Of a stretch of DNA of 64,000 nt, positions 24,791 through 36,117 are shown in pieces. This DNA comes from Triticum aestivum (taxonomy: Eukaryota > Streptophyta > Magnoliopsida > Poales > Poaceae). Each line of letters begins with the position of its first letter. The first letter of the stretch is position 1. The position numbers were made by a program, and so were the translations under genes. A model generated the notes under the pieces. The model was not told the DNA's origin. It ran no database searches and saw only the letters and a program-made list of their open reading frames with translations. The stretch covers positions 293,957,160 through 294,021,159 of the forward strand of contig NC_057814.1 of assembly GCF_018294505.1 (NCBI RefSeq), given 5' to 3'.

Positions 24791-25163
24791 GTTCCTATGG
24801 TGAGACTAATAATAATACAATCATTTCTTTATCTCTGTAAATAAGTGATTTGATCACAAGATTTAATTCCAGTTCTTTTTGTTCTCGGGATCATGCTCTC
24901 TTTAGGAACCATTTGGCACAGTCATCATTTAAACTTGTTGATCTTCTTTTATGATTGTAGAAGTTTTAAATGATTGAGTCTACTAGTATCCTACTACTTT
25001 GTAACACTCTTAACCATTCATTTTCACTAGCAAAGACCAAAAGCATGCATTTTTTGGAGATCTATTTTACCAGGACATTCTTTACTCAGCTCACTGTTCA
25101 CATTCTTGCTCTTGTCACATGCCTTTGCTTGAGGACAAGCAAAGATTTAAGTGTGGGGGAACT

Positions 25164-26698
25164 TGATAAGCACATTTCATATACATCTTTTGGCACTTAA
25201 ATATGTGGCTTATTGAGATATGACCATCAATTCTTGCTGTGAAATATTGAATACTTGTATGAAAATCATATAAAGAATCATTTACAAGTCATTTGTTTCT
25301 TTTGCAGAAAGGTGCGCAAAGGCACTATAAACTTCCAAGATCTGGACTAGGTGGCTAAGAGAATTAGTCAAGTGAAAAGAAGAGAAGGAAGAAAGGACTT
25401 GTGTGTGATGATAAGAGCTAACAAGAGGGGCTAGCCAAAGAAGAGAGGGACCAACTTGGGAAGAAAGAAGAGAAGTAGGAGGGCAAAATTGCAAAGTGGC
25501 AAATCAGATCGTGAGGGATGAAAATCCCTAGCACAACCACCGATCCCCTTCAGGCCTGGCACTTCTCTCTCCCTCCCCTGCCTTCTTCTCCATCTCAGGC
25601 CGCCGCCACGGCCAGGCCGGCGTGGTAGGTGCGTCACCAGCACCCAGCGCCACCCACCCACCATCTTCGCCGCCGCGCCACCGCACCAGCAGCCTCCATC
25701 ACCCCCATCCACCGCAACATCCATCCATTTCAGCTGCCGCCGCGCCTAGATCCTTCCCCCTGCTGCCCGCTTCTCTCTTCTTCTCTCCAATCTTCTTCTC
25801 TTAACCCTTCTGCTCCTCCTTCCCTCGTCCTTGCTGCTGCTCTCTCCCTCTCATAGCGCTGCTGCTCCTCTCCCCTCGCCCCTACTGCTGCTACTCCACT
25901 TCCTCATCAAATCTTGCTGCTGCTTCTCTGAATCCTTCTTGCTGCCGCTCTCTACTGCTTCTACTCCATCTCCTTGCACTCCTGCTTCTTCTTGTTTTCT
26001 GAATCCCCAGACGCTGATGCTACTCTCTCGCCCCGCGAACCTATTACTGCACCTTCTCCTTAACTCTCTCTGAACCCCCTACTCCTCTTCACCTACAACT
26101 CTCTCTCATTCTCTAATTTCTGTAATTTTGAGTAGTGTAATGATCAATACTATGTAATGTTCAATTTTGTTAAGTGTAGTATCCTACTGTTTGGTTCAGT
26201 TTCGGAGTTATATTATATAATGTTTGATTTGTATGTCCTCACTAGTTGATACCTTGTCACTTTGAGAAGTACTTCATCTGTCATACTTTGCTTAGTGAAA
26301 TAATAATCTGCATATGTATGTGTTGTCCTGTGATGTATAAATATGTGTGTGTTTGTGATGGGCAAAATCTAGCCTCTGTCATATTATCTTGTTTCTTCTC
26401 TCTGTACTTGTTTTGTCATGTGACTTTCCTTTCGTGTAAGTTTCTATTGTCTCTATTAGTATGAAAATACCAAAAAGACAGTAAGTAAAATCTTAGTCTC
26501 CCTGTGCTTATTTTTGCATTTTCTTTGTCGACGATCTTTGGGAACGACCTTGTTAGTTTAGGTCTATATTTCCTTGCAATCATCATCTGAATTCTATCAC
26601 CTAGCTTTAGCCGAGCAGTGTTGCCATCGCCTAGTCCCTGTGGAGAACACGACACTCGCAGTTCGGGCGAAATATCCCGCTGTACTTACATTTGATCA
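25164..26698 (+). repeat. Array LTR 4 (1535 bp)
   Basis: Same termini, with small indels relative to LTRs 1-3 (for example CTCATCAAATC near 25908). Followed by a GGCGCC-type primer site like unit 1. Confidence 0.92.
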
Positions 26699-26935
26699 TT
26701 TTGGCGCCGTTGCCGGGGACTAGCGTCAAACGATTGTGTGAAGCTATAGACTAGGCTTAGTATAGTTTTTCTTTAAATTTCCATTCAAATTTATTTCTAT
26801 GCTTCTTTTACCTTTTTACTTTTTGTTGCTTCGGCTTATTAGGATACTAACTTTCTGACTAGTGTTTACTGTTTATGAGTGTGTGTAGGAAATCTGGACT
26901 AATTGCAGGTTGTTCTATAGTTACACTCGGTTAAG

Positions 26936-28369
26936 ATGGCATTGCTTCGTGATCTTTGGATGCCCAAAAGTCAGTGCTATATCACAGGACCGGTTTGGCC
27001 AACTATTGAGACAGAGAACTTTGACGTAAACCTATTCTTATTGCTTTGGTTCAACAACATCAGTTTGGAGGACTGCCTACTGAGGATCCCTATGAGCACC
27101 TACACCGAGTCATGGAGTATTCAGGTACAGTCAAGTACCATGGAGTTCCTCAAGATGCTATCAAGTGCATGCTGTTCACATTCTCTCTCCAAGATGATGC
27201 TCGTGCTTGGTATCGATCCTTTCCATCAAGATCATTCAGTTGGAACGAGATATCACAAGCTTTCTTGGATAAATATTTCCCACTACACAAGCAGTCCGCA
27301 ATTCGAGATGAGATCTTCAGCTTTGTTCAGCGTGAAGGCGAGAGCTTGTAGGATGCTTGGGAGAGATACAAGGCTTTATTCAGGAGATGTCCTAACCACG
27401 GGCTCGAGAGATGGTTAGAGTTTTAGATATTCTATAGAGGATTGACTTCGTACACTCGATCTTACGTTGATATGGCAGCGGGTGGAGCTATTACAAACAA
27501 GACACTTGATGATGCTTTTTTGCTGATTGAGAGCATAGCTTTCCACCAACTTCAGTGGTATAGTGAGAGACCCAGCTCAGATTTGTTGGTTTGCTGTCAC
27601 CACACTTCAACTCAGCAAGAATGTCTTACACAAAAGCCAGAACCAGTTTCTCTGTGTGACAAGATTGAGCTTTCATGGATTATCTTTGATGATGATGACA
27701 CCAGCCTAGTTGACACACACACTGCAGATCATATGGATATTAGCATTCGAGATTCAGTTTTGCATTGTGATGATTCTTCCGTGGATGAACCAGAGCTGCA
27801 GTTAGTTGCTTTTGATATTGAGAAGTCACCTTTAGTTCATATTGATCATGTGCTGGTAGAGCCAGATATGGAGAAGTTCTCCTTCGATGATGTCAGCTGC
27901 ATTGATTCCTCAACACTTGAGCCTGAGATGGAGAGCTTCATGGTTGATTATGATGAGGTGGATTCAGATGTCAAGGAGCCAAGCTCTACTATTTTCACTT
28001 GTTGACACGATTCCGGTGGAAATTTCTACAACCACACCTCACTTGATATCTTCAATTGAGGTAGTCCTGAAGCTTCTTCCTAACTATCTCAGGTATGATC
28101 TCAGCTTTCTCGACAAGATATGCCATATCATGGATACTGCCTATGCACCGTGCGATTTATTGATGCTATCTATTTATCATATGCTCCATAGATATGCTTA
28201 TGTGATAGGATACTCTATTGATGACTTAGAGGGCATTGTCCCTACCATTTGTATTGGCTTGTTTGTTGAGTGTTCTTTCAGGTTTACGCTTGTGCACCAT
28301 TCATTGTGGGCTGACCAAGTTCGAGATGACATCCCATGGGATCCTGGTGGACCCAAAGCATGGCGATGA
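26936..28369 (+). pseudogene. Array unit 4 Gag-like ORF (frameshifts and stops)
   Basis: Starts at ATG 26936. A small indel near 27028 (GACGTAAACCTATTC) shifts the frame early. The Gag core reads in the frame 27046-27351 and ends at the same G-E-S-L-* stop as unit 3. The second stop near 27424 and the T insertion near 27994 are also shared with unit 3. The 27442-28005 and 27887-28369 segments carry the acidic extension in two frames. Confidence 0.85.
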
Positions 28370-28850
28370 GGAGAAGCAATGGGGCACACACGAAGAAGAG
28401 TGAAGCTGGAGAATCCATGAGGAAGCAAAGGAGAAGAGCTGCAGTTGGTGAGATGATCGAGCGAGTGCTACACCATCAAAGCCCGGTGAGCTGTTTCATG
28501 ACCCATTTCGAATATATCATCCATTGATACATGCTGAAATCAATTGCTATTTGGGTTGCTTGAGTCATTTCTTAAATATCGTCCCACTGAATTTTACCTT
28601 CGACATAGGGTGATTGATGTGAATATGTGAATTGAGTGTTGAATGCCTTGTAAACTAGTGACCTATACAATGCTTGCTTTGCTGAAAGTAGTGGAAGCTA
28701 TTAGTTTTGAGTGCTCAAATCCCTAGTACACTAGAAAACTTAATCATTTTTTGCTTTTACCTTGATACACCTAGATCATCAAGTGTTAGATGCTGAATTT
28801 GTGCCAAGTGTGTTCCCATTTAGAGCAATCACTTAACCACTATGGATTAG

Positions 28851-29183
28851 CATGCTATGTTCTCTGGATCGGTAGCATGTGAACCAGAAATGGATGAGTG
28901 ATGATTCTTGTTTCCTTATGTTTCATGCCATTGTAATTCCTTTGTTCAATATGTAATAATAAATAAGTCTGACTACCTATAGTAGCATGTCATGTTCCCT
29001 GGATCGGTGGCATGTGAAATCGGGTTAGCTTGGGCAGTAATTAATAATAAACATGTAATTGTCGAACCAGGTGTATACCATGTTCTCGGGATCGGTGGTA
29101 TGTTCCTTAGGGGAGACAAACAAAAACAAAAACTAATAATTGGTCGAGCCAGGTGTATACCATATTCTCGGGATCGGTGGTAT
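28851..29183 (+). other. Four-hairpin cluster, array unit 4
   Basis: As in unit 1, with both stem arms kept in all four hairpins. Confidence 0.68.
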
Positions 29184-29559
29184 GTTCCTATGGTGAGAAT
29201 AATAATAATAATATAATCATTTCTTTATCTCTGTAAATAAGTGATTGGATCACAAGATTTAATTCTAGTTCTTTTTGTTCTCGGGATCATGCTCTCTTTA
29301 GGAACCATTTGGCACAGTCATCATTTAAACTTGTCGATCTTCTGTTATCATTGTAGAAGTTTTAAATGATTGAGTCTACTAGTATCCTACTGCTTTGTAA
29401 CACTCTTAACCATTCATTTTCACTAGCAAAGACCAAAAGCATGCATTGTTTGGAGATCTATTTTACCAGGACATTCTTTACTCAGCTCACTGTTCACATT
29501 CTTGCTCTTGTCACATGCCTTTGCTTGAGGACAAGCAAAGATTTAAGTGTGGGGGAACT

Positions 29560-30965
29560 TGATAAGCACATTTCATATAGATCTTTTGGCACTTAAATAT
29601 GCGGTTTATTGAGATATGACCATCAATTCTTGCTGTGAAATATTGAATACTTGCATGAAAATCATATAAAGAATCATTTACAAGTCATTTGTTTCTTTTG
29701 CGGAAAAGTGCGCAAAGGCCCTATAAACTTCCAAGATCTTGACTAGGTGGCTAAGAGAATTAGTCAAGTGAAAAGAAGAGAAGGAAGAATGGACTTGGGT
29801 GTGATGATAAGAAGTAACCAGAGGGGCTAGCCAAAGAAGAGAGGGACCAACTTGGGAAGAAAGAAGAGAAGTAGGAGGGCAAAATTGCAAAGTGGTAGGT
29901 GCGCCACCAGCACCCAGCGCCACCCATCCACCATCTTCGCCGCCGCGCCACCGCACCAGCAGCCTCCATCACCCCCATCCACCGCAACATCCATCCATTT
30001 CAGCCACCGCCGTGCCTAGATCCTTCCCCCTGCTGCTCGCTTCTCTCTTCTTCTCTCCAGTCTTCTTCTCCTAACCCTTCTGCTCCTCCTTCCCTCGTCC
30101 TTGCTGCTGCTCTCTCCCTCTCCTAGAGCTGCTGCTCCTCTCCCCTCGCCCCTACTGCTACTACTCCACTTCCTCAAATCTTGCTGCTGCTTCTCTGAAT
30201 CCTTCTTGCTGCCACTCTCTACAACTTCTACTCCATCTCCCTGCACTCCTACTTCTTCTTGTTTTCTGAATCCCCAAACGCTGCTGCTACTCCCTCGCCC
30301 CGCGAACCTATTGCTGCACCTTCTCCTCAACTCTCTCCGAACCCCCTACTCCTCTTCACCTACAACTCTCTCTCATTCTCTAATTTCTGTAATTTTGAGT
30401 AGCGCAATGATCAATACTATGTAATGTTCAATTTTGGTAAGTGTAGTATCCTACTGTTTGGTTCAGTTTCGAAGTTGTATTTTATAATGTTTGATTTGTA
30501 TGTCCTCACTAGTTGATACCTTGTCACTTTGAGAAGTACTTCATCTGTCATACTTTGCTTAGTGAAATAATAATCTGCATATGTATGTGGTGTCCTGTGA
30601 TGTATAAATATGTGTGTGTTTGTGATGGCAAAAATCTAGCCTCTGTCATATTATCTTGTTTCTTCTCTCTGTACTTGTTTTGTCATGTGACTTTCCTTTC
30701 ATTTTAGTTTCCGTTGTCTCTAGTAGTATGAAAATACCAAAAAGACAGTGAGTAAAATCTTAGTCTCCCTGTGCTTATTTTTGCATTTTCTTTGTCGACG
30801 ATCTTTGGGAACGACCTTGTTAGTTTAGGTCTATATTTCCTCGCAATCATCATCTGAATTCTGTCACCTAGCTTTAGCCGAGCATTGTTGCCGTCGCCTA
30901 GTCCCTGTGGAGAACACGACACTCGCAGTTTGGGCGAAATATCCCGTTGTACTTACATTTGATCA
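29560..30965 (+). repeat. Array LTR 5 (1406 bp, internal deletion)
   Basis: Same termini. About 125 bp are missing at 29895, where AAAGTGG joins directly to TAGGTGCG. The other LTRs have GTGG on both sides of the lost piece, so a short-homology deletion is likely. Its 3' half shares variants with LTR 1 (CAGTGAG, CCTCGCAA); its 5' end matches LTRs 3 and 4 (TCTTTTGGC). It is therefore a mosaic. CTAAT follows at 30966. Confidence 0.9.
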
Positions 30966-31577
30966 CTAATGATAAAGATGAATTGATCCCACAAAGAATT
31001 GTTACAGGTTATAGAATTGTAATTGACTTCCGCAAATTAAATAAAGCTACTAGAAAGGATCATTACCCTTTACCTTTTATTGATCAAATGCTAGATGGTT
31101 ATTCTGGTTTCTCTCAAATACCTGTGTCAAAAGAGGATCAGGATAAGACCACTTTTGCTTGCCCTTTCGGTACCTTTGCTTATAGACGTATGCCTTTTGG
31201 CTTATGTAATCCACCTGCTACCTTTCAAAGATGTATGACTGCTATATTCTCTGACTTTTGTGAAAAGATTGTTGAGGTTTTCATGGATGATTTTTCTGTG
31301 TATGGAACTTCTTTTGATGATTGTTTAAGCAACCTTGATCGAGTCTTGTAGAGATGTGAAGACACTAAACTTGTCTTGAATTGGGAGAAGTGACACTTTA
31401 TGGTTAATGAAGGTATTGTCTTGGGGCATAAGATTTCTGAAAGAGGTATTGCAGTTGATAAAGCTAAAGTTGATGCTATTGAAAAGATGTCGTGTCCCAA
31501 CACACCAAAGGTATAAGAAGTTCCCACGGTCATGCCGGTTTTTATAGGAGGCTCATTAAAGACTTCTAAAAAAATTC
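30966..31577 (+). pseudogene. Athila reverse transcriptase core (middle fragment)
   Basis: Continues the Athila pol after the array: R-I-V-I-D-F-R-K-L-N-K-A, then F-A-C-P-F-G-T-F-A-Y, P-F-G-L-C-N-P-P-A-T-F, and the catalytic F-M-D-D near 31285. TAG at 31349-31351 and further stops after it end translation. The fragment ends at 31577 in the F-Y-R-R-L-I-K-D-F region, where the chromovirus is inserted. Confidence 0.9.
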
Positions 31578-34569
31578 TGTAGCGACCAGACCTCAAATGG
31601 TCTGTGCTGCTGTGCACCAGTGTCATCCCTGGATCAGTAATGCTGACACGCACAGTACAAATGGAGGATTTATAACAGAGTAGCAATCACACATTTATTA
31701 CATCGAATATCTCCGAGGAGATTAAGTATGATAAACATGGCTTAAGGCCATCTAATAACGATAACAGCGGAAGACTTGGAAGATAAGTGAGTCCATCAAC
31801 ACCAGCGGCATCACTGAGTATAAGACCACGACCTAAGGCAACTTACTCGTCGTCTGAAAAGTCTGCAACATGAAACGTTGCAGCCCGAGAACGGGTCAGC
31901 ACATAGAATATGCTGGCAAAGTAACACATAGAGAATAATGAACAATAATAATGCTATACTACATGCATATATGGCTGGTGGAAAGCTCTATGGTTAAAGT
32001 TTTGCGAAAAGCCAATTTTTCCCTACTACAAAGGTATAATTTTATTTAACTATCATGGTGGTTGTTAAACATTGAGAAGGTACCTCCAACTCAATCCCAA
32101 TTAAGTGTCATCATTAACCCAACAAAATTAATTAAAAGTAACATGGTGATGAGATTCAAATGATAATCCAGGTACTAGATACTCAAGTTGTCCATAACCA
32201 GGGACACGGCTAACCATGATTAGTTGGTACACTCTGCAGAGGTTTGCGCACTTTTCCCCACAAGACTCGATCGCCTCCGCTTGATTCTCGCACTGCATGA
32301 TGTTTGAGAAACGGATGACCGAGACACAGTCTTTCAGGAACAATCACTCTTTACTCCGGGTGGACCGGTACACCTACTTTCCCCTACATCTGCTAGCCCA
32401 CCTCTTCAAGAGATCATGTAACCTACTCAACTATGCTAGATCCCATAATAGCTTGTGGCTGCACACGGAAGTTTCTAGCATGAATAATCTTATGATCCCT
32501 TTGAGCCTGGGTGGCAGACCTTATAAAATCAGACAACACTGGGTTCTCTCAGGTGCCTCAATCCACCCAGATGTGAGTTTTAGTTGCCACCTTAAGTTGA
32601 ACCATTAATAAACATCTCACATCTGTCATGAATATCTCTCAAACCCAATCCACGTCTATGAGCATAGCATGGCAATAATAAAAGCAACGTAGAAGTAACT
32701 CCCAACGGTTTGATAAGAAAACAGGTAATAGGTACTACCTCAACTACTTCCCAGCTCCCACAATTTAATCAGATCATAATCATGCAATTGTTTGAGGAAT
32801 AGATCTAATGCAATAAAACTGGGTATGGAAAGGTATGATCAAAGTGTTACTTGCCTTGCTGATGATCCGCAAAACCTAGCGATTCGAAGTAACAAGCGGC
32901 ACACTTCGGGTACTCTATCACAAACAAAAAAACATACATTCAGTACTCATCTAATGCACAGGTAAAACTCGAATGAAAGATCCAACCAGAAAGTTCAACT
33001 TAAGAACTCCGGTTTGCAAAAAGAATCAACTCGAAAGAAACAACGAAAGTCAAACAGCGAAAGAAAGAAGCTTCGTTTACTAATCTGGATCTAGGTCAAA
33101 TTTTACTGTAGCAAAAACTTGTTTGAGTAGGTTAAACGGAAAGAGAATTTCGAGACGAAACTCTAGGCGCATGAATCGCCTGATTCCGATAAACGAGCGA
33201 GAAGTTAAACAGAAACGAAGATTCCATCAGAAATCGAATCTGAGATAATCGTAGAAAAAAATCCGGCGAAAAAGAAAAACAGACGAACGGTTAAAGAACG
33301 GACGTTCGTTAACAGAGAAAAACCGACGAACGCGTTCGTTAAAACGAACGGTTCGGTAAACGCTCGCAAAATAATAAAACCGAAAAAAAACCGATCTACG
33401 GTTTTTTTTTAACAAAACCGGCGTTGAACGGGGCAGGCAGTACCTCGTCGGGGCGGGGGTTCCGGCGGGGCTCCGGCGNNNNNNNNNNNNNNNNNNNNNN
33501 NNNNNNNNNNNNNNNNNNNNNNNNNNNNNNNNNNNNNNNNNNNNNNNNNNNNNNNNNNNNNNNNNNNNNNNNNNNNNNNNNNNNNNNNNNNNNNNNNNNN
33601 NNNNNNNNNNNNNNNNNNNNNNNNNNNNNNNNNNNNNNNNNNNNNNNNNNNNNNNNNNNNNNNNNNNNNNNNNNNNNNNNNNNNNNNNNNNNNNNNNNNN
33701 NNNNNNNNNNNNNNNNNNNNNNNNNNNNNNNNNNNNNNNNNNNNNNNNNNNNNNNNNNNNNNNNNNNNNNNNNNNNNNNNNNNNNNNNNNNNNNNNNNNN
33801 NNNNNNNNNNNNNNNNNNNNNNNNNNNNNNNNNNNNNNNNNNNNNNNNNNNNCGGCGGCGGCAAGGCGGGCGGCGGCGGGATGAGAGAGAGGGGGGGTTG
33901 AGGGGTATATAAAGAGGGGGGGAGCAAGCTTGGAGGAGGGGGCACGCTCCGGCGGGATCGGACTCCCGTGTCCACCGTGGACACGGCGGCGGCGCTCTCC
34001 CGTGCGGAGGAAGGAGAGGGCGACGGGGTGGGCCGGCGGCCGGGCGCTCGGCTGGGCTCGGCCCAGCGGGCGCGCGCTGTTTTTTTTTTGTATCACGGAA
34101 AATAATTCACAGAAAAATAAATAAAAGTCAGAAAAATATAAAATAAATTCCCCCCGTCTTGTTAGAAAATCTAGAATAGGGTGAACATTTTTTTAACACA
34201 AAATAAATATTTTGAAAACATGCAATATTTTTAATGCAATAAAAATTGCAATAAAATCCAAATAAATTCCAATAAATGATTTTAACATTTTTCCTCCAGT
34301 ATTTCAATTGTTTTGGAGAATTCATATTTTCTCCTCTCATTTATTTTTAAAATGAAATATTTTTCCGGAGAAAAAAATAATTAAAACCAAAATCCTCGTC
34401 TTAATATTTGATGACAATCAAATATGAAAATTCGAGAAAAATCCCCAACTCTCTCCGAGGGTCCTTGAGTTGCTTTGGATTTATCGAGGATTTGTCAAAA
34501 TGCAATAAAACATGATATGCAATGATGATCTATGTATAACATACCAAATTGAAAATTTGGGATGTTACA
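31578..34569 (-). repeat. Chromovirus 3' LTR (about 3.0 kb, contains N gap)
   Basis: On the minus strand begins TGTAACATCCC and ends TGGTCGCTACA. A polypurine tract (AAGGGGGGTAGGT on the minus strand, near 34571-34583) sits just outside it. Its 3' half on the minus strand is AT-rich then very GC-rich around the gap. A segment near 31815-31850 is absent from the partner LTR. TATATA at 33906-33911 beside the GC-rich part is a possible TATA box. Confidence 0.9.
33479..33852. other. Assembly gap (374 N) in chromovirus 3' LTR
   Basis: Unknown bases within GC-rich flanks (GGCGGGGCTCCGGCG to CGGCGGCGGCAAGG). ORFs drawn across it are meaningless. Confidence 0.99.
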
Positions 34570-34581
34570 AACCTACCCCCC

Positions 34582-36117
34582 TTAAGATGAATCTCGCCCT
34601 CGAGATTCGGGTTGGCTAGAAAACAGGTGGGAGTGGTCCTTCCGTAGATCTTCCTCTCGCTCCCAGGTGGCTTCATCCTCCGTGTGGTGACTCCACCGAA
34701 CTTTGCAAAACTTGATAACCTTGTTGCGGGTAACTCGGCTGGCATACTCAAGAAACTTAACTGGTTTCTCCTCATAGGTCAAATCACTTTCCAGCTGAAT
34801 CGCTTCCACTGGCACAGTATCTCTCAGTGGTATCTCAGCCATCTCTGCGTGGCACTTCTTCAACTGGGAAACGTGAAATACATCATGAACTCCAAACAAT
34901 CCTTCAGGCAATTCCAGCTTGTAAGCAACTTCTCCCATACGTTCCACAACTCTGTATGGTCCGATAAAACGGGGCGCTAACTTTCCCTTAACTCCAAAGC
35001 GCTTCACTCCTCGAAGTGGTGATACTCGAAGATAAACTCGGTCTCCGACTTCGTGAACTGTCTCCTTTCGTTTAGAATCAGCATAACTCTTCTGTCTGGA
35101 CTGGACTACCTTGAGCCTATCGCGAATCAACCTCACTTTCTGTTCAGACTCCTTAATCAAATCTGGTCCAAACAACTGACGGTCTCCAACTTCGTCCCAT
35201 AACAACGGTGTTCTACACCTCCTTTCATACAAGGCTTCGAAAGGGGCCATCTTCAAACTGGTCTGATAACTGTTGTTATAAGAAAACTCCTCATATGGCA
35301 GATTGTCGTCCCAACTGGATCCATAATCTAGTGCACATGCTCTCAACATGTCCTCCAAAATCTGGTTGACTCTCTCGGTCTGTCCATCTGTCTGTGGGTG
35401 GAAAGCTGTACTAAATTCCAGCCTGGTTCCCAATGTTTCATGTAACTGCTTCCAAAACTTCGAGGTAAATTGGGTTCCTCTGTCTGATACAATGGTCCTC
35501 GGAACTCCATGCAAACATACGATCCTGGTCATGTATATCTTTGCCAACTTAGCACTGGTGTAAGTGGTCTTCACAGGAATGAAATGAGCCACTTTCGTCA
35601 AATGGTCGACTACAACCCATATTGAGTCATAGCCTGAACGAGTCCTGGGTAATCCGGTGATAAAATCCATGCCTATTTTATCCCACTTCCATTCGGGTAT
35701 CGGCAATGGTTGTAGCAATCCTGCTGGCTTCTGATGCTCTGCCTTCACTCTCTGACATACATCACAAACTGCTATGTATTCCGCAATATCCTTCTTCATT
35801 CCGGTCCACCAGAAAATATTCTTCAAATCCAAATACATCTTCGTATTTCCTGGGTGAATCGAGTACGGTGAATCATGGGCTTCTTGCAAAATCAACTTCC
35901 TGATCTCCGGATCATTTGGTACATATACGCGGTCCTCAAACCACAAGGTATCGTGCTCATCCTCACGAAATCCCTTGGATTTTCCTTTGCTCATCTTCTC
36001 CTTTATCTCTTTAATCTCCTTGTCTGTCTTCTGAGCTTCTCTGATCCTTTCCATCAAGGTAGACTGAATCTCCAATGTCGCTAAATAGCCTCTTGGGACT
36101 ATCTCCAAACATAGCAT
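34582..36117 (-). pseudogene. Chromovirus integrase with chromodomain-like tail (open frame, detached from RT by frameshift)
   Basis: Inserts retrotransposon DNA into the genome. The frame 36117-34582 is open for 511 residues. The H-H-C-C zinc region is visible (H-D-S-P-Y-S-I-H-P-G, then C-D-V-C-Q-R-V-K). Catalytic residues are D in G-M-D-F-I-T-G-L-P, D in V-S-D-R-G-T-Q-F and E in G-Q-T-E-R-V-N. A G-P-Y-R-V-V/V-S-Q-L-K-K-C tail follows, then V-I-K-F-C-K-V-R-W-S-H-H and E-A-T-W-E-R-E, the pattern of the short chromodomain in Tekay-type chromoviruses. In the family this domain guides insertion toward heterochromatin. A frameshift near 36065-36115 separates it from RNase H, so the polyprotein cannot be completed. 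Confidence 0.9.

Larger units (their letters stand above)
12029..30965 (+). mobile_element. Tandem array of a gag-only, non-autonomous Athila-like LTR element (5 LTRs, 4 internal regions)
   Basis: LTRs start at 12029, 16387, 20775, 25164 and 29560, a period of 4358-4396 bp. Each internal region is 2827-2861 bp with a tRNA-Asp primer site, one Gag-like ORF, a non-coding 3' part with hairpins and a GTGTGGGGGAACT polypurine tract. No protease, reverse transcriptase or integrase is present in any unit. A single target duplication CTAAT (12024-12028 and 30966-30970) flanks the whole array and none lies between units, so this is one locus expanded in tandem, not serial insertions. Units share some inactivating mutations but differ by many SNPs and indels. 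The element needs proteins from another Athila-lineage element to move. Confidence 0.92.

Noticed and set aside
12029..30965. Regular 4.4-kb repetition as a satellite or CRISPR-like array
   Set aside because: Units have LTR termini, tRNA-Asp primer sites, polypurine tracts and a Gag ORF, and are flanked by a 5-bp target duplication. This is a retrotransposon array.
12029..30965. Array as a simple assembly duplication
   Set aside because: Units differ by many substitutions, a 31-bp and a 125-bp deletion, and unit-specific stops, so they are not copies of the same reads. A chimeric join cannot be fully excluded without long reads.
33227..34096. Long minus-strand ORF across the N gap, and similar ones at 41637-42320 and 57331-58248
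   Set aside because: Most of the length is unknown bases; the flanks are LTR or minisatellite.
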